The translations under genes and the position numbers were made by a program. The notes beneath the pieces are model-generated. The model had not been told where the DNA came from, searched no databases, and saw only the letters and a list, made by a program, of their open reading frames with translations. A stretch of DNA of 64,000 nucleotides from Hygrophila difformis (lineage: Eukaryota > Streptophyta > Magnoliopsida > Lamiales > Acanthaceae), in the NCBI GenBank assembly GCA_030278955.1, contig JAOANR010000010.1, positions 21,358,444 to 21,422,443 on the forward strand, read 5' to 3'. Below, piece by piece: positions 45,669 through 58,800 of this stretch. Within the stretch, counting starts at the first letter, position 1. The number at the start of each line of letters is the position of its first letter.

Positions 45669-46262
45669 CTAGCTCTCCCCTGAAAGTTCCCCAAGATCTT
45701 TTACAGCACTTTTGATCGCATGATAAAACATTTTCCTCACCTATTATACACACAAAACTGCAATTTAAAATCTTCCAATTTCATTTTCCCTATACATGAC
45801 ATGATCTCCAGGCTTTTGCAAGGTACTTTTGTAATTAAATACTATGAAAAGGAAACAAGCATGACAGAAAAAGAGTATACATCTTTATGTGTTAGCTCAT
45901 TATGCAATTCAAGACTTAGGTATACTGAAATTGGCCAAGTTCGGAAAATTTTGATCCATAATAAGATAAAAATTATTGTATCATCAAACATGGTCGAAAG
46001 TATCACACAACATGAGTACTGCACAAGGATGAAAAGATTATTTAAAACTATATTTGGCAGTTCAACTCATCTCAAACAAAATGTTACATAAAATAGAATA
46101 TTTAAATAATATTTATATATATATGTATGTTTGTATGCACACCTCTAGCTTGTCTTCCTTGGCCAGGTGATTTTTTGGAAGAACACGAAACTCCTCTGTC
46201 AAGCGAACACATTCTTGGACACTTTCCGGTGAGAGAAAGTCCATCGCAACCTTTATGCAAGA
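45669..46262 (-). CDS. JMJ25: JMJ25-like exons 11-12 (C-terminal JmjC) and stop
   Basis: Exon 11 (46262-46143) encodes [20 protein letters not shown] and [20 protein letters not shown], the conserved end of the JmjC fold. Exon 12 (45740-45669) encodes [23 protein letters not shown] and stop TAG. Exon 11 has acceptor CCCTACCAG; its donor GAG|GTGTGC is weak. Confidence 0.92.
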
Positions 46263-46776
46263 CTGGTAGGGGAGAGAAGAAAAATGCACACAGAATGCAC
46301 AATTAGGCCAAAAAGAGAGAAAGAAAAGACTGAAATTCGCTCCCTTCGATGGCTCCTCGTCGCCGCTCCCCACTGTGGTAGTCTCTTTGTCTAGGTTTAA
46401 TTCGCTCATTTCACCGTTTTGAATCGCGATTTCAAGCGATTCCGATCGCTATCGAACCCCGTTTCGGTTCGAGCGAATTGAAACGGAATTCGATTGTGTC
46501 CTAAGTGAATTATGTTACATTGATCCGTTAAAACTGTGCATCAACCATCAGTACAATATAACATAATCGCTGTAGAAAGAATCATGAAACACTGAAAGTT
46601 AGAAAACAAATTCATTCAGAATAGAATGCAATCTAGTGAAGTGAGTCCTATTATGAATTAGTATAGCAATCACTAGGTTTGACAAGTTATTAATTGCATT
46701 AGTTGATTATACTAATTATTTAGTAAAATAGTTGTTTAGTATAGCAATCTACATGTAAACATAATTGAAGGCATGA

Positions 46777-46822
<46 letters not shown>

Positions 46823-49800
46823 AAATTGATCTTGGAAATAATAAATTCCTGTCTCCAACCCACTAATTCTTTTGACTTTTCACCATGTTCATTAATCAAC
46901 ATTGACCTAAAGCTATCGCCATTGTATTAAAAATATATATATAGCAAATTCGATGTTGTTATATTTATCTAATCGTATAGTTGTAACATATATATTACAA
47001 ATAATATTTACTTGTACCCATTTTAAGATATTAATTGTTGAATAAATACAATGGGCTCCATGTCCAAAAGTGAACAAATAATAGGACAGAGGAAACACTG
47101 TTACAAAATTTATTTGATACATATGAAATATATATTTCCTGAATAATTGATTTCTTCTAGTATAATATCAATGACATAAAACAAAGCAATATTGATACAT
47201 AAAAATAAAATCAAAATGATTTTTTTATTGAAAAAAAAAAGACACTTTTATTAAGTAAATATTTCAATAATTTTACATCTGACTAGAAGTGTTCTAAATT
47301 TTAATTGATGTGTTTTTTCTTTACCATCTAAATTTGATCAGATAAATTAACAAAATCTTTTAAGAAATTGAATACTTTTTTAAGAAACCAAAAAAAAAAA
47401 AAAAGTTATTATAATAATATAGTATTAATTTCCTACATATATGAAAAATAGTAGTAGTTGATAATATACCAAAGATAACAAAGATACTCCCCCATCCCAC
47501 TAATAGTGTCGCATTTATTTTGGGCACGATATTTTATATGAGGAAATTATTTAATGTAATGGTAGATTAGTGTTTAAAGTGAGGATAAATTTGGAATTTA
47601 TGTTATGTGATTGTAATGTATTTCAATTTTTAATTGATTTATTCATGTGTGAATGTGTAATGTGATAGTTGTTTGTTTGAAATTTTCATATATTTATTTA
47701 CTAATGTGATGTGATGGTTGTGGGTTTGGTAATTAAAATACTTACCTCCGTTCTTTTTTAAATGCCACGGAGCCACATTTCACGCAATCCAATACACGTT
47801 TTTAATCATCAATAACTCAAATTGCATACAAGTAAAAATTATAAAAAATTGATATTATAAATCTATGCAATTAGAGGAATCCAACAAGATCTCACTTGAC
47901 TATATTTTATCTTATATAATTGTATTAAAAACTCGAATCAAAGTTACTCAATGAAAAGTGATAAAACCTCCAATGTGTCACTTATAAAAGAACGGAGGAA
48001 GTATGTAATTATTGAGGGAAATGTGATAATTGTAATGGGACGGAACAAAAAAAAAATGGGACGTAATTAGTGGGATAGAGGGAGTACAAAATAGTATAAC
48101 TAAATATTTTTTTCTAATTATAAATAGTAGTAAAATGTATTTCAAAATATGAAGACTGAATGAAGATATGAAAATTGTAGAATTATGAAATATAGAGCCG
48201 CACAAAGAAGAAACGACAAGTACTCTTTCTTTTACACTTTTCTATATCCCTGCACATATATATAGGGAAAACTAGGGCTACATATCAAAGGGAAATTTGT
48301 AGCAGATACTTAAGGAAACTGTACAACTAATTAGGATTTTATAACACCCCCCCCAAGTTGGAGCATATATATTGATCATGTCCAGCTTGGTGCAAAGTTC
48401 TGAGAAACGTTTCCCACTTAATGGCTTAGCAGCAACTTGGTTGGATGAAGAAGTGAAGAGAGTAGCAATAGTTCGACTCAACATACATTCGCGAATGAAG
48501 TAGCGGCAGTCAACCTCAATATGTTTAGTTCGTTCATAAAACACAGGGTTATTAGCAATGTAGATAGCTGCTTGATTATCACAATACATCGGTAAAGGTT
48601 TAGTGTAAGTAAACCCCAACTCTCCAAGTAGATTATTTACTCCACCTCAGTAGTTGTGTGAGCCATAGCTCTATACTCAACTTCAGCATAAGATCGAGCA
48701 ATGACTTGTTACTACGCCAGGTTGTCAAGTTTCCTCCCGGATAAGTGCAGAATCCAGATGTAGATTTCCTATCAGTCTTTGAGCCTACATAATCAGCATC
48801 AGAATACCCTTCGATCTTTAGATGACCATTCTTCTTGAACAATCCTTTTCCTGGGGATTTCTTGAAGTACTTAAGAATTCGAATAGCAGCATCCCAATGA
48901 ACTTGTTTAGGCTTTTCCACGAAACGACTGACCAAACCAACAGCAAAAGAAATGTCAGGTTGTGTTACTGCCAAGTAAATTAGTTTCCCAACAAGCCTCC
49001 TATTAGCTTTGTCCTCCAATAAATCTCCACTATCATTCCAAATACGTGGATCAACATCCATAGATGTGTCAACTGGCTTTGTTCCAAGCAATCCAGTTTC
49101 TTTAAGTAAATCAATAGCATACTTGTGTTGGGATAAAGAAACTCCAGACTTGCTCTGAGCAATTTCAATTCCTAAAAAATATTTAGGACATCCCAAATCC
49201 TTAATAACAAAATGGCCTTGCAAGTATTTCTTAGTCTCATCAATTCCATGTATATCACTGTCAGATAGAAGTATGTCAACATAGACAATGAGAACAACCA
49301 CCCCAGATGTTTGATTGCGCACAAAAAGAGTGTGGTCAAACTTGGACTGCTCAAAACTAATATTTTCCAGAACACAACTAAATTTTTCAAACCAAGCTTT
49401 TGAACTTTGTTTAAGACCATAATTGCCTTCTTTAGGCAGCACACCTTTGTTGCATTCTCCCCCCGAGCAACATACCCCGGAGACAATTGGAGTTAGATCA
49501 CCATAGAGAAATGCATTCTTGACATCAAGCTGATACATTGGCCAAGAAAGGTTGATGGCTAAGGAAAACAGAATTCGAATAGAATTCAAACGAGCAGTGG
49601 CAGAAAATGTCAAAATAGTCAACACCATAAGTTTGGGTATCAACCATAAGCTCGCCTTTTGTCACAAGGCGAGCTTTTATCAATCAATAGTACCATCAGC
49701 ATGAAACTCTAAGGTGAAGACCCATCTACATGCCACAACATCTGTAGAAGGAGGTGTAGGGACCAAGGTCCATGTACCACGACTTAAAAGAGCACGCATC

Positions 49801-52800
49801 TCCTCATCCATAGCAGCCTTCCAAAGAGGATGTTTAAGTGCCTCATCCAAAACAGCCTTCCAAACTTTTCCCAATACATGATTGGTACGACCACAATGAG
49901 TACAAAAACATCAATTTTTATCAGTGTTAGCGCCACGACCACGACCAGAACCTCGACCATGAGCAACCATGGCTGAAGTATAAGAGGAAATAGACTCATC
50001 ACGACCTGTGGTCACTCGCAAGAGAGTGCATTAGATAGAGTGGGAATATTATCACTTGCCAACAAGCTATCTCGAACTAGCCGATAATTAGCATCTAAAC
50101 CAGACAAGAATTTGGCAACCATAAATTCTTCCCACTGTGTCGCCCTGGTTGCAGCATTACAAGATAAGGGATGGTACAGAAGGATTTCATATAATTCGAC
50201 TGGCCATCTTGCGCATGAGAGAAAAGTTTCTCATATAATTCGAACCCACGAGAGACATTCTTGTCATTTGAATACATCTCGCCCAGAGTATCCCACATAG
50301 CTTTGGTTGTTTCTAAAAACATAATGTTCTTACTCACTGATTCATCCATGCTATTGAGAAGCCAAGTCATAACGGAACAATCAACAGCAATCCAGTCATT
50401 AAATCTCGGATCAGTGCTGGCATGGGCATTAGAAAGGGCGTGTTGCCTTTTGTTTTGAGATCCTAAGAATAACAAAAAAGCACAAGACCAAAGAAGATAA
50501 TTGGAACCATTCAATTTAATAGTAGTACCTAAAGTTGCAGATTTAGACTCGGACATTATGGGAGAAGGGTAGGAACCAAAACCCTAGTGGAGTATAATAG
50601 TGAAGAAAGAGAAATAACAAAGAGTAGTTGCAGTAGTGGACTAGTGGTAGCGAGTAATTATGCCACATAACCTTGCTCTGATACCATGTAGAATTATGAA
50701 ATATAGAGCCGCACAAAAAAGAAACGACAAGTATTGCAGAACTCTTTCTTTTACACTTTTCTATATCCCTACACATATATAGAGGGAAAAACTAGGGCTA
50801 CATAAAGGGAAATTTTTTGCAGATACTTGAGGAAACTGTTACAACTAATTAGGATTTTATAACAAATATAATACAGTAATAATAACCTTTTGTAAGCAAA
50901 TATTAGCTTCTTTAAGAGAATTTCTCAAATCCCAAAATGCAACTCTAGATGCCATTAAAAACACCATTAAATTACTAAAAACTATTCTAGACGGCATTAA
51001 ACAGCATTAAACTAAAAACTGGTGAAAAGAACAAAAGGTATAAAAAAAGTTGTTTACCAAATCATAAATCCAAATCAATTTTAGTCTCTCACAAAAGATC
51101 CTAAAATCTTATGTAAAGACCCCTTCGATTCAAACAAAGCAACAAGTTCATTAAGGATCCAACAGCAAATACTAATATCACAAAATCCTGGTAATTTAAA
51201 CAGAAAATAGCAAAAAATTGGATGATTAAACCATTTTTAAAATGAAAAACTGAACATGCAAAAATAGACTACTAATCGTCACAAGTTATAGCATGTACTG
51301 ACTAGCTATTGCGACCATTATAACAATAATTAAACAAACAGCGATTTACCTTTAAATTTCTAACTTGGTGGGGACAGCCAGCTGGTATAAAAACAGCATC
51401 ACCTAATTTCTGAACAAATGTCCATGGCTCAATTCCTATTAATCAAAAAAAGGCATAGGAAAACCATCATCTGAACTGAACTAATTGGATTTTCTAACAG
51501 AAATATATGATGCCAATTAACTAGTAAACAAGATTCATTACTCCAATACCAATAGCACAATGATTCACTATTAATAGGAAGGACTAACCATATTCCTCCT
51601 TAAGTCTCCTTTTATGCTCCACACTCAAGTAAACAGTTTGATCATGTATAGGATGGACGACCTATCAGAATATAGTCAGAAATTTAGGCAACAAATTTGG
51701 GGGGGGGGGGGGGGGGTCGAGGGAACACTAAACAGATCAAGTAAAAATACATCATTCATGAAAAATAAATCATAGCAAGGACATCTAGATAGCCAGAGAA
51801 ACAGAAAAAACAGAAAATCAACAGAACAGAGATATCCTTAGCATCATTCTTCAACTTCCATAGTAGAATATAAAACTAAAGACCCACTACGCATCAACTT
51901 TCCAATTCGACACATTCAAAATTAAATCAAACAGAAATAACAAATTGTTCTCTCTTAACGTCCAATAAAAATAATACAAATCTAGTACCTGTGGCACTGG
52001 ATTACAATAAATATGCCTAAACTCCTTGAAGTGTTTCCTCACATATTCCTCCAATTTTGGTACATCTTCTCTCCTAAAAATGTCCCAAAGAGCACCATCT
52101 TCATCTTCAACACTTTCTGGCACAATTCCAGAAACTGAAGGGTTACAACTTTCCCTTTCATATTCATCAATTTCATCTTTCAGACCCTCTTGACCCACTT
52201 CGAAAGCTTTTGTCACAGAATTTTCACCACCATCTGAAATATCAGAGTTGTCATGTCCATCATTGTCCACAGCAAGAGCAGATACTTGGTGATTTGGGCC
52301 ATCAAAAGGATTCCCACTAGCAGGTGAGTGTTCCCTTCTACAACCCTCGAGATGATCTAACATGACAGAAACCTCTGATTTTTCATGCAGTCCAGTTCCA
52401 TTTACAATATCAGAACCCATAATTTCAGCAGTTCCACTAGTTTCATGATCTAACTGGAACTCGTCATTTTCAGAGTGTTGCAGCTCCTCATCCATCCCAT
52501 TTAATACTTGATTGTGGCCATACAGTTCTATGTTATCTTGAATGGTATGTCTTTTTTTCAGTCTTTCAATATCAGCAACTTTGGGTGTTACAGCATGTAC
52601 ATGTGTCAGAACATTAACCTGAAACAAATCAAACATGATTGACAGACAATAAATGATTCAAATTGGCAACAAACAACGACAGTTGCACCTGGGCAGCATA
52701 CAAAAAGAGAAACAATAAAATTCAGAAATCACTTACCGCATCTGACATATCACAGTGTATTTTTGTAACAGAATCCCCCCGTCCTAATTCTTGAGAAACT

Positions 52801-55800
52801 CCATAAGCAATATACGTTTTAGGCCCCATATCAGGCTTCAGAGACTTCTCGGGCAACTTAACAGCAAGATTTAAGTACCCTTGACGCGGATGTGTGTACT
52901 GCTTAAAAGGTAAGCAACTGATAAACTCAGCACCATGACGAGGTAACCGTTCCTCGAATAAGTTAGAGGGGGGCCAGTCTTTTAGCTTTAAAATTTCAGG
53001 CCAGCCTTTACTATCATATCTTCCACTTGAATAGCCATGGAAAAATTGATGGACATTTATGTCAACCTGTTGGTCAATAAAACAGTGAGTTATAAATTAC
53101 TATAGGATAAAACTTGAAAAGATAAAGCTTGAATGACAGAGCTTGAAAAGACAAAGCTTTTGTAAATTAAATGACAGAGCAGCAAAAATAACTCAAAATA
53201 AAGTAGCATAGTGGAGTATGTTAAATACAATAGGATAAAACTTGAAAAGACAAAGCTTTTGTAAATTTAATGACAGAGCAGCAAAAATAACTCAAAATAA
53301 AGTAGCATCAAAGACGGGAAGTTCACATCTTAATTCCAATTTCAGAGAACAAAAATATATTAGATATGAAGTAGCAACTAGAAACCTACATAAGTACGTA
53401 TATCCTGAGCAATGGGTACACCAAACATACAAAATCTCAAAAAGATCAAATAAAAGGCCTACAGATTTCAAGAAAGAAATATTCCATAGCATTCAAACTG
53501 ATATATAAATATAGATACCAGTTAATATGATATGCAAGCATGTGGTCACAAATAAATTTTGGTAAAGTAGAATCCATCAGAGAAAAGTTTGTGATCATCA
53601 TAATTATACTGTATGTTTGACTTTGACAATTTGCTTATTAGGAAACAGCACTGAACCTATTTTAAAAACAAATGTACTTATCAAGAAACAACACAACACC
53701 TATTTTAGAAACATTCTTAGAATCCCATAATGTTCAAAACTAATTATCATTAAATAGAGTGAGACCTTTCACGAAAAAATAAAAATTACAGTGCATGGTG
53801 ACAAACATTATAATAGATTTTCAATGCCAGCCATAAAACAGAAGCAACAATGTAGGCTCTGAACAAATTATGGCAAACAGCCAAACGTAAAACACAAGTG
53901 ACGAGACTGTTCGCATATATAAACCAGTAATGTGCATCACTTTCCCAAAAGAACATTCTAATATGCAGACAGGATTTTGTTACGTATCATCGCAGATCAA
54001 ATGCAGCCTAGATGATTCCATAAGTAGAAATGAAAGATATTTAAAAGGGAAATGACCTGGCACCAGTCCAAACAATTTATTGCTGTCACGTCAAGAAGTT
54101 GTTCATGGTTAATGTTTGTTATCTGCCGAAGGGCACGCCACATCACCATGGGATCCCAACTCAAACCTAACGTATTTTCTAGAACATTAGTAACGATCAC
54201 AGGTTCGCCTTTAGACCAGTGACATTGAAAATGCTTTAAATCATCATCTTTCAGATCACTTGCTGTTGGACAGTACAGAAAATTGTCCTTTGAGTTTGGC
54301 CGAGAAGCAGCTTTGAGCAATTTGTTAATTACATTCTCATTCAAGGACTTGAAGCAAGAGCAGCTCTGCTCAAAACTTCTATGAAAATCACCAATATCAT
54401 GTGTCCTGATTAATGCTTCAGCACTCTTAAACAATTCAGATACCCCATTAGGTGGTAATATGCACTTCAGTTCTAAAAATGCATCCCCACAACCCCCTAA
54501 CTGCTGTGGTGGGCATGGAATGCTAACAAGTTCATTCGATCTCCACTCAGATTTAATCTCAGCAGGTTCGCCATTGTTGGCTTCTTCTCTATTCTCCTTA
54601 GTTCTATCTCTGTTCTTCTTGGTTCTTTTCCTACCACCATGCAAGTAATCAGGGCCATAACTAAAAATGGCATGATGCTTCCTTTGTCACATCCCTGCAC
54701 ACAGCCAGCACGTAGCTCTTGACAACAAGTGAGGCACAGATCAAAATTACACTTTGGGCAGCTTCGATGAAAGTCGATAATGGACGTCTTACAGTTGTCG
54801 CTGCATTGACACATCAACAATTCTCTTTGGTAACATGAGACAATAAGTTACAGTGAAAACAGCATTAAACTAGGACTTACCAGTACATTCGTTCATCCAG
54901 ACCGAACTTTAATCTCTTGGGCTTTATGTCTGCCTCAGATACACCTATTCATATACACAGTTAGTCGAACAATTTGCCAAATTGCCAGTTGATATTAAAT
55001 CTTTACAGGTTACACATCTTACTATGTGTACATAAACATACAACTGTCAACACAAATATGGGTGGCATCAGTCACATGAATTCGAGAAACGTCATTTCTC
55101 ACAAACACAAAAGGAATTTCCCAAATACTAGAGGCATGCCAGCTTAAAAACTGCATACTTAAAATATGAATTAGAAAGCACATTCTTGAAATAGCCTTCA
55201 TATATTTTCAGTTCAGTAGTACATAACCTATTAAAACGAATAGAGCCAAACACCAGTTTCGTTGGTAACCAACGCCAGGTTCTTTATGTTTCCCAAACTC
55301 AGATATAGGAAGTCAATTAAAGCAAGCAACTCAACACCACTCCTGGGGATCCAAGAAAAACTTAATATGACATGATGTTATATCTTGTGAAGCAACTGCC
55401 CTTGCCTCGGATGTTTATTACTTCCTCTGTGTTTATAGGTTTGCAACATTAAGGTTTTTGGCACTATTCACAGTTTAATTTTGCCTTAAATTCATAGTTA
55501 TTGAAGAAAAAACATAGTCAAGTGAGATCTTGTTAGATTCGTCTAAAGTTGTAGTTTTAGAATATCAACTTTTTATAATTTTTAATTGTATACAATTTAA
55601 GTATTAATCATTGAAAATATGCATCGACATGCGTGCATATTTCCAATGGTGCAAACCTAAAAAAACAGAGGGAGTATTTTGTTACTAGCTAGTTATCTTT
55701 ACTGGAAGTTGGTTTGAATCTATTATCAATATAGCTTAGTTAGTAGAGGGTAGTCATCACTTTTGTCGTTTTGAGAAATAAAATTCGGCATTTGGCTTAG

Positions 55801-58800
55801 GCAGTGAATATTGCAATTTTAATTCATCATATAAACATTCTTCCACTCAACAAACATTCGCAGCATTATTACTCAAGCATTAGGAACGGTGGCGATTCTT
55901 CATCAATAATAATTATAGAACAATAATAATGTCAATTACAATACTCTTCCACGCACTAATATTTCTTGGAAAAAATTCAATACTTTATCACAAGATAATA
56001 ATGAATCATATAACATTTCATCACCTATGGATTTAGCAATCTTCATTGCATAAAGACTTTTTCAACAATTGTCACGGGAAAAATGAAGGATAATTTGATA
56101 AACAAATACACTAAATGATAGGTCTTTGTCCTAATATTTAAAACCCTAAAAATTCAGTATTCCAAAATAACAAATTCAGAACCCTAAAATTCACCTCCGA
56201 CATTTCCAATTACACACAGAACTACAGCTTATGCTTTTCATATTCAATTCACTGGCAAACCACATTCAAGATTATGAATTTATCACTACTCTTTATTTGC
56301 CAATTAAAAATTCCAAAGCATGATAGATATATAAATTACAAAGAGGGATTAGGGAAGAAGGGAATTTTTTTGACGTGTACTGGGTATCCTCAAGCTAAAC
56401 TAGGCTCAAAATTAATCCTTCAATGATCTGATGGGTAAGAAGAAGGAAATTTGAAAAGGATAGAAACAATTTTTTAAATAAAATAAATAAAAAAATATTT
56501 AAAATATAAAAAATATAAAAAATTATTTTTTTTAAAAAAAAAATTGAGGGGTGTCAGCTGATCTTTAACCATGACCACCCCAACCACCCAACCAACCAAC
56601 CATCTCATTATTTAATTAATTTCTCTCTCCTCCAACTCATCAATATCCATCCCAACCCAACCACCCCAATTTTACATACTCTATCAATAACCATCCAACC
56701 ACAATATTATATATAATTATTTTAATTTATGCAATTTTAAATCATGTTGAAATATAAAAAATATTAATTTATCAAAAATATAAAATATTTATCTTATTTA
56801 TAAAGAATAAAAAAAATCTAAAATAGTAATATATTTTTATTTATTTCTATTTTATATAAATTTTAAATGGGTTAAATATATCAAAATTGATATATTATGC
56901 ATTTAATAAAAAAATATAGCAAGAGTGGTCTCTATTTGTAGATAATGAAAAATTATAAAATTTGGTATATTTTAAAATTTTATTTATTTATCTATATAAA
57001 AGATATAATCATTTTATTATATAAATTTTAAAAAATTACTTGACCAATAGAATGGAGACAAGTGTCTCCATTCCATTGGCCCAAAAAAAGAGACCAAGTG
57101 GTCTTGGGTTGGGCATTGGTCGACCAAGGCAAAGCAACCACCACTTTTTTTTTCTTTTTTTTTTAAATTAATGATGATGTGGAGGCAGACCAGGTCTCTC
57201 TATGGTCATGGATAAACATGGTCTTAGAATCGCCACTGATTTGGAAGACATGGGTCAAGTGACCCAGGGCATGTGTCATAAGTCATAACTTATTCTTATC
57301 ATCAGGTATTCGTATGCATACTGTGTATATCTCATAACCACAAAAAGAAGAAAGCTGGAAGAATCATTAGAATGAGAAAACCAAACATTAGTGATGAATA
57401 ACTACTAAATTAAGCCCACAATAAATATAAATAATAATAATAAAATTTTATTTTAAAAAAATAAAATTTAAAAATAAAAAAATAAAAAAAAAAAAAAACA
57501 GAAAAAACATCCCTGTAATATGGTTCCTTCCCAATAAGTTGTCCTATGCCCCATGCCCTATTGTATGTGGAAATTTCAAAATTCAAGATATGATGAGGGA
57601 GTTTAAGTAAATGACAATCGTACTTCCGGCTATTTACACTCTACCTCATATGTTATGATGTGCTCATAATCTAGCATTCTAGCAAACAAAAAGGTTACTT
57701 TCAAGCTTCAAGAAATCCTGAGCTCACTTAGAAGTCGAAATCAACGACTCCTACTTCTATCCTGAGCAGACTGAGAAGTCTAGATCAATGACTTCTATTT
57801 CTATCCATTCACTCACAGACACTCAAACAGCAGTTCATTGACTCTCAAGCAACATGCTCTCCATATGAAAACTCATCTATTGCTCAACATTCTCTTTCAT
57901 CAAGAAAATCCAAATGAATAAACGCAACATAATGCAACTAATAAAACAGTCATGTTTTACAACATAACTTGTCTCTCCTAATAAGCATAAAATGGGTACT
58001 CATAAAACTCTACCAAAAGTCACATATTGAGTAACAGCAACTTAAATGTCAATTGCCAAATGATTGCCAAAATTTCTGTCAGAAAAATATACCTTGTATC
58101 TTAGCCTCCATCTTCTTCTCACACAATTGTACAGATTCAAATTGTTTCAGAAAGGGGAGAAGCAATAACAGAATGTATTGGGAATGCTGCTTCTTTTCTT
58201 CATTGCTAGCCGTAACATTCAAACGGTCATATGTACTCAAGAAACCCTGCAAATAGATGCAACCAAAGAACTAAGCCACAAGTGTCCCTTTGAGGATGAT
58301 CAGGGTGGGCATCACATAGAAACTTCATAACTGCAGTTATAACAGCTTCCAAGTGAAAATATATGCCAACTAAAGAAGGGATTAAAACCTCACCTTGATA
58401 GGCCCTTCCAACCGCATACAGCTCTTGCAATTGCATTTATGAAGACATACAGGACATTTTTCAGAGAATTGCTCTTTTGACATCGAAGGATACCTAAAAA
58501 TGGATCACTATCAGTAAATGAGTACCCAAACTTACTGAACTACAAAGAATAAGGCACGAGGAGGTCTGTCCTTCTCAATAAAGAAGTTGATAGGCTTTTC
58601 ATTATCACACAGAGCTGCTATGTCACTGAAAACAATAGAGGATGCAGTATGTTTTTAACAATTCTCCAGAGTTTCACAATTATACCGATGCACAAACATC
58701 ATATCATGTATGGAATCATGCTCAAAGAAAGCAGTAATGCTGTATAAAAAAATTAAAAGGTACAGGTGACTTGAAAAAATCATGGTGAAACATGTTTAGC

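Larger units (their letters stand above)
46263..48175. other. Intron 10, 3' part, with microsatellite and MITEs
   Basis: Contains an (ATT)n run (46780-46822) and nested Stowaway MITEs. Near 46263-46409 an ATG-led minus frame ([20 protein letters not shown]) runs in frame into exon 11 with a locally GC-richer upstream flank. Confidence 0.6.
48171..50869 (-). mobile_element. Ty1/copia LTR retrotransposon relic, in intron 10 of JMJ25-like gene
   Basis: LTRs 48176-48346 (171 bp) and 50687-50864 (178 bp), TGTAGAATTATG to TTTTATAACA. Flanks AAAAT and AATAT are a near-duplication with one mismatch. It lies in the same orientation as the host gene. Gag, part of RT and RNase H remain, but protease and integrase are gone: a 2.7-kb internally deleted copy. 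A primer site for initiator tRNA-Met and a polypurine tract are present. Confidence 0.92.

Noticed and set aside
45553..45753. 66-codon minus frame overlapping exon 12
   Set aside because: It is the alternative frame of the final JMJ25-like exon; the phase-correct reading ends at TAG 45669.
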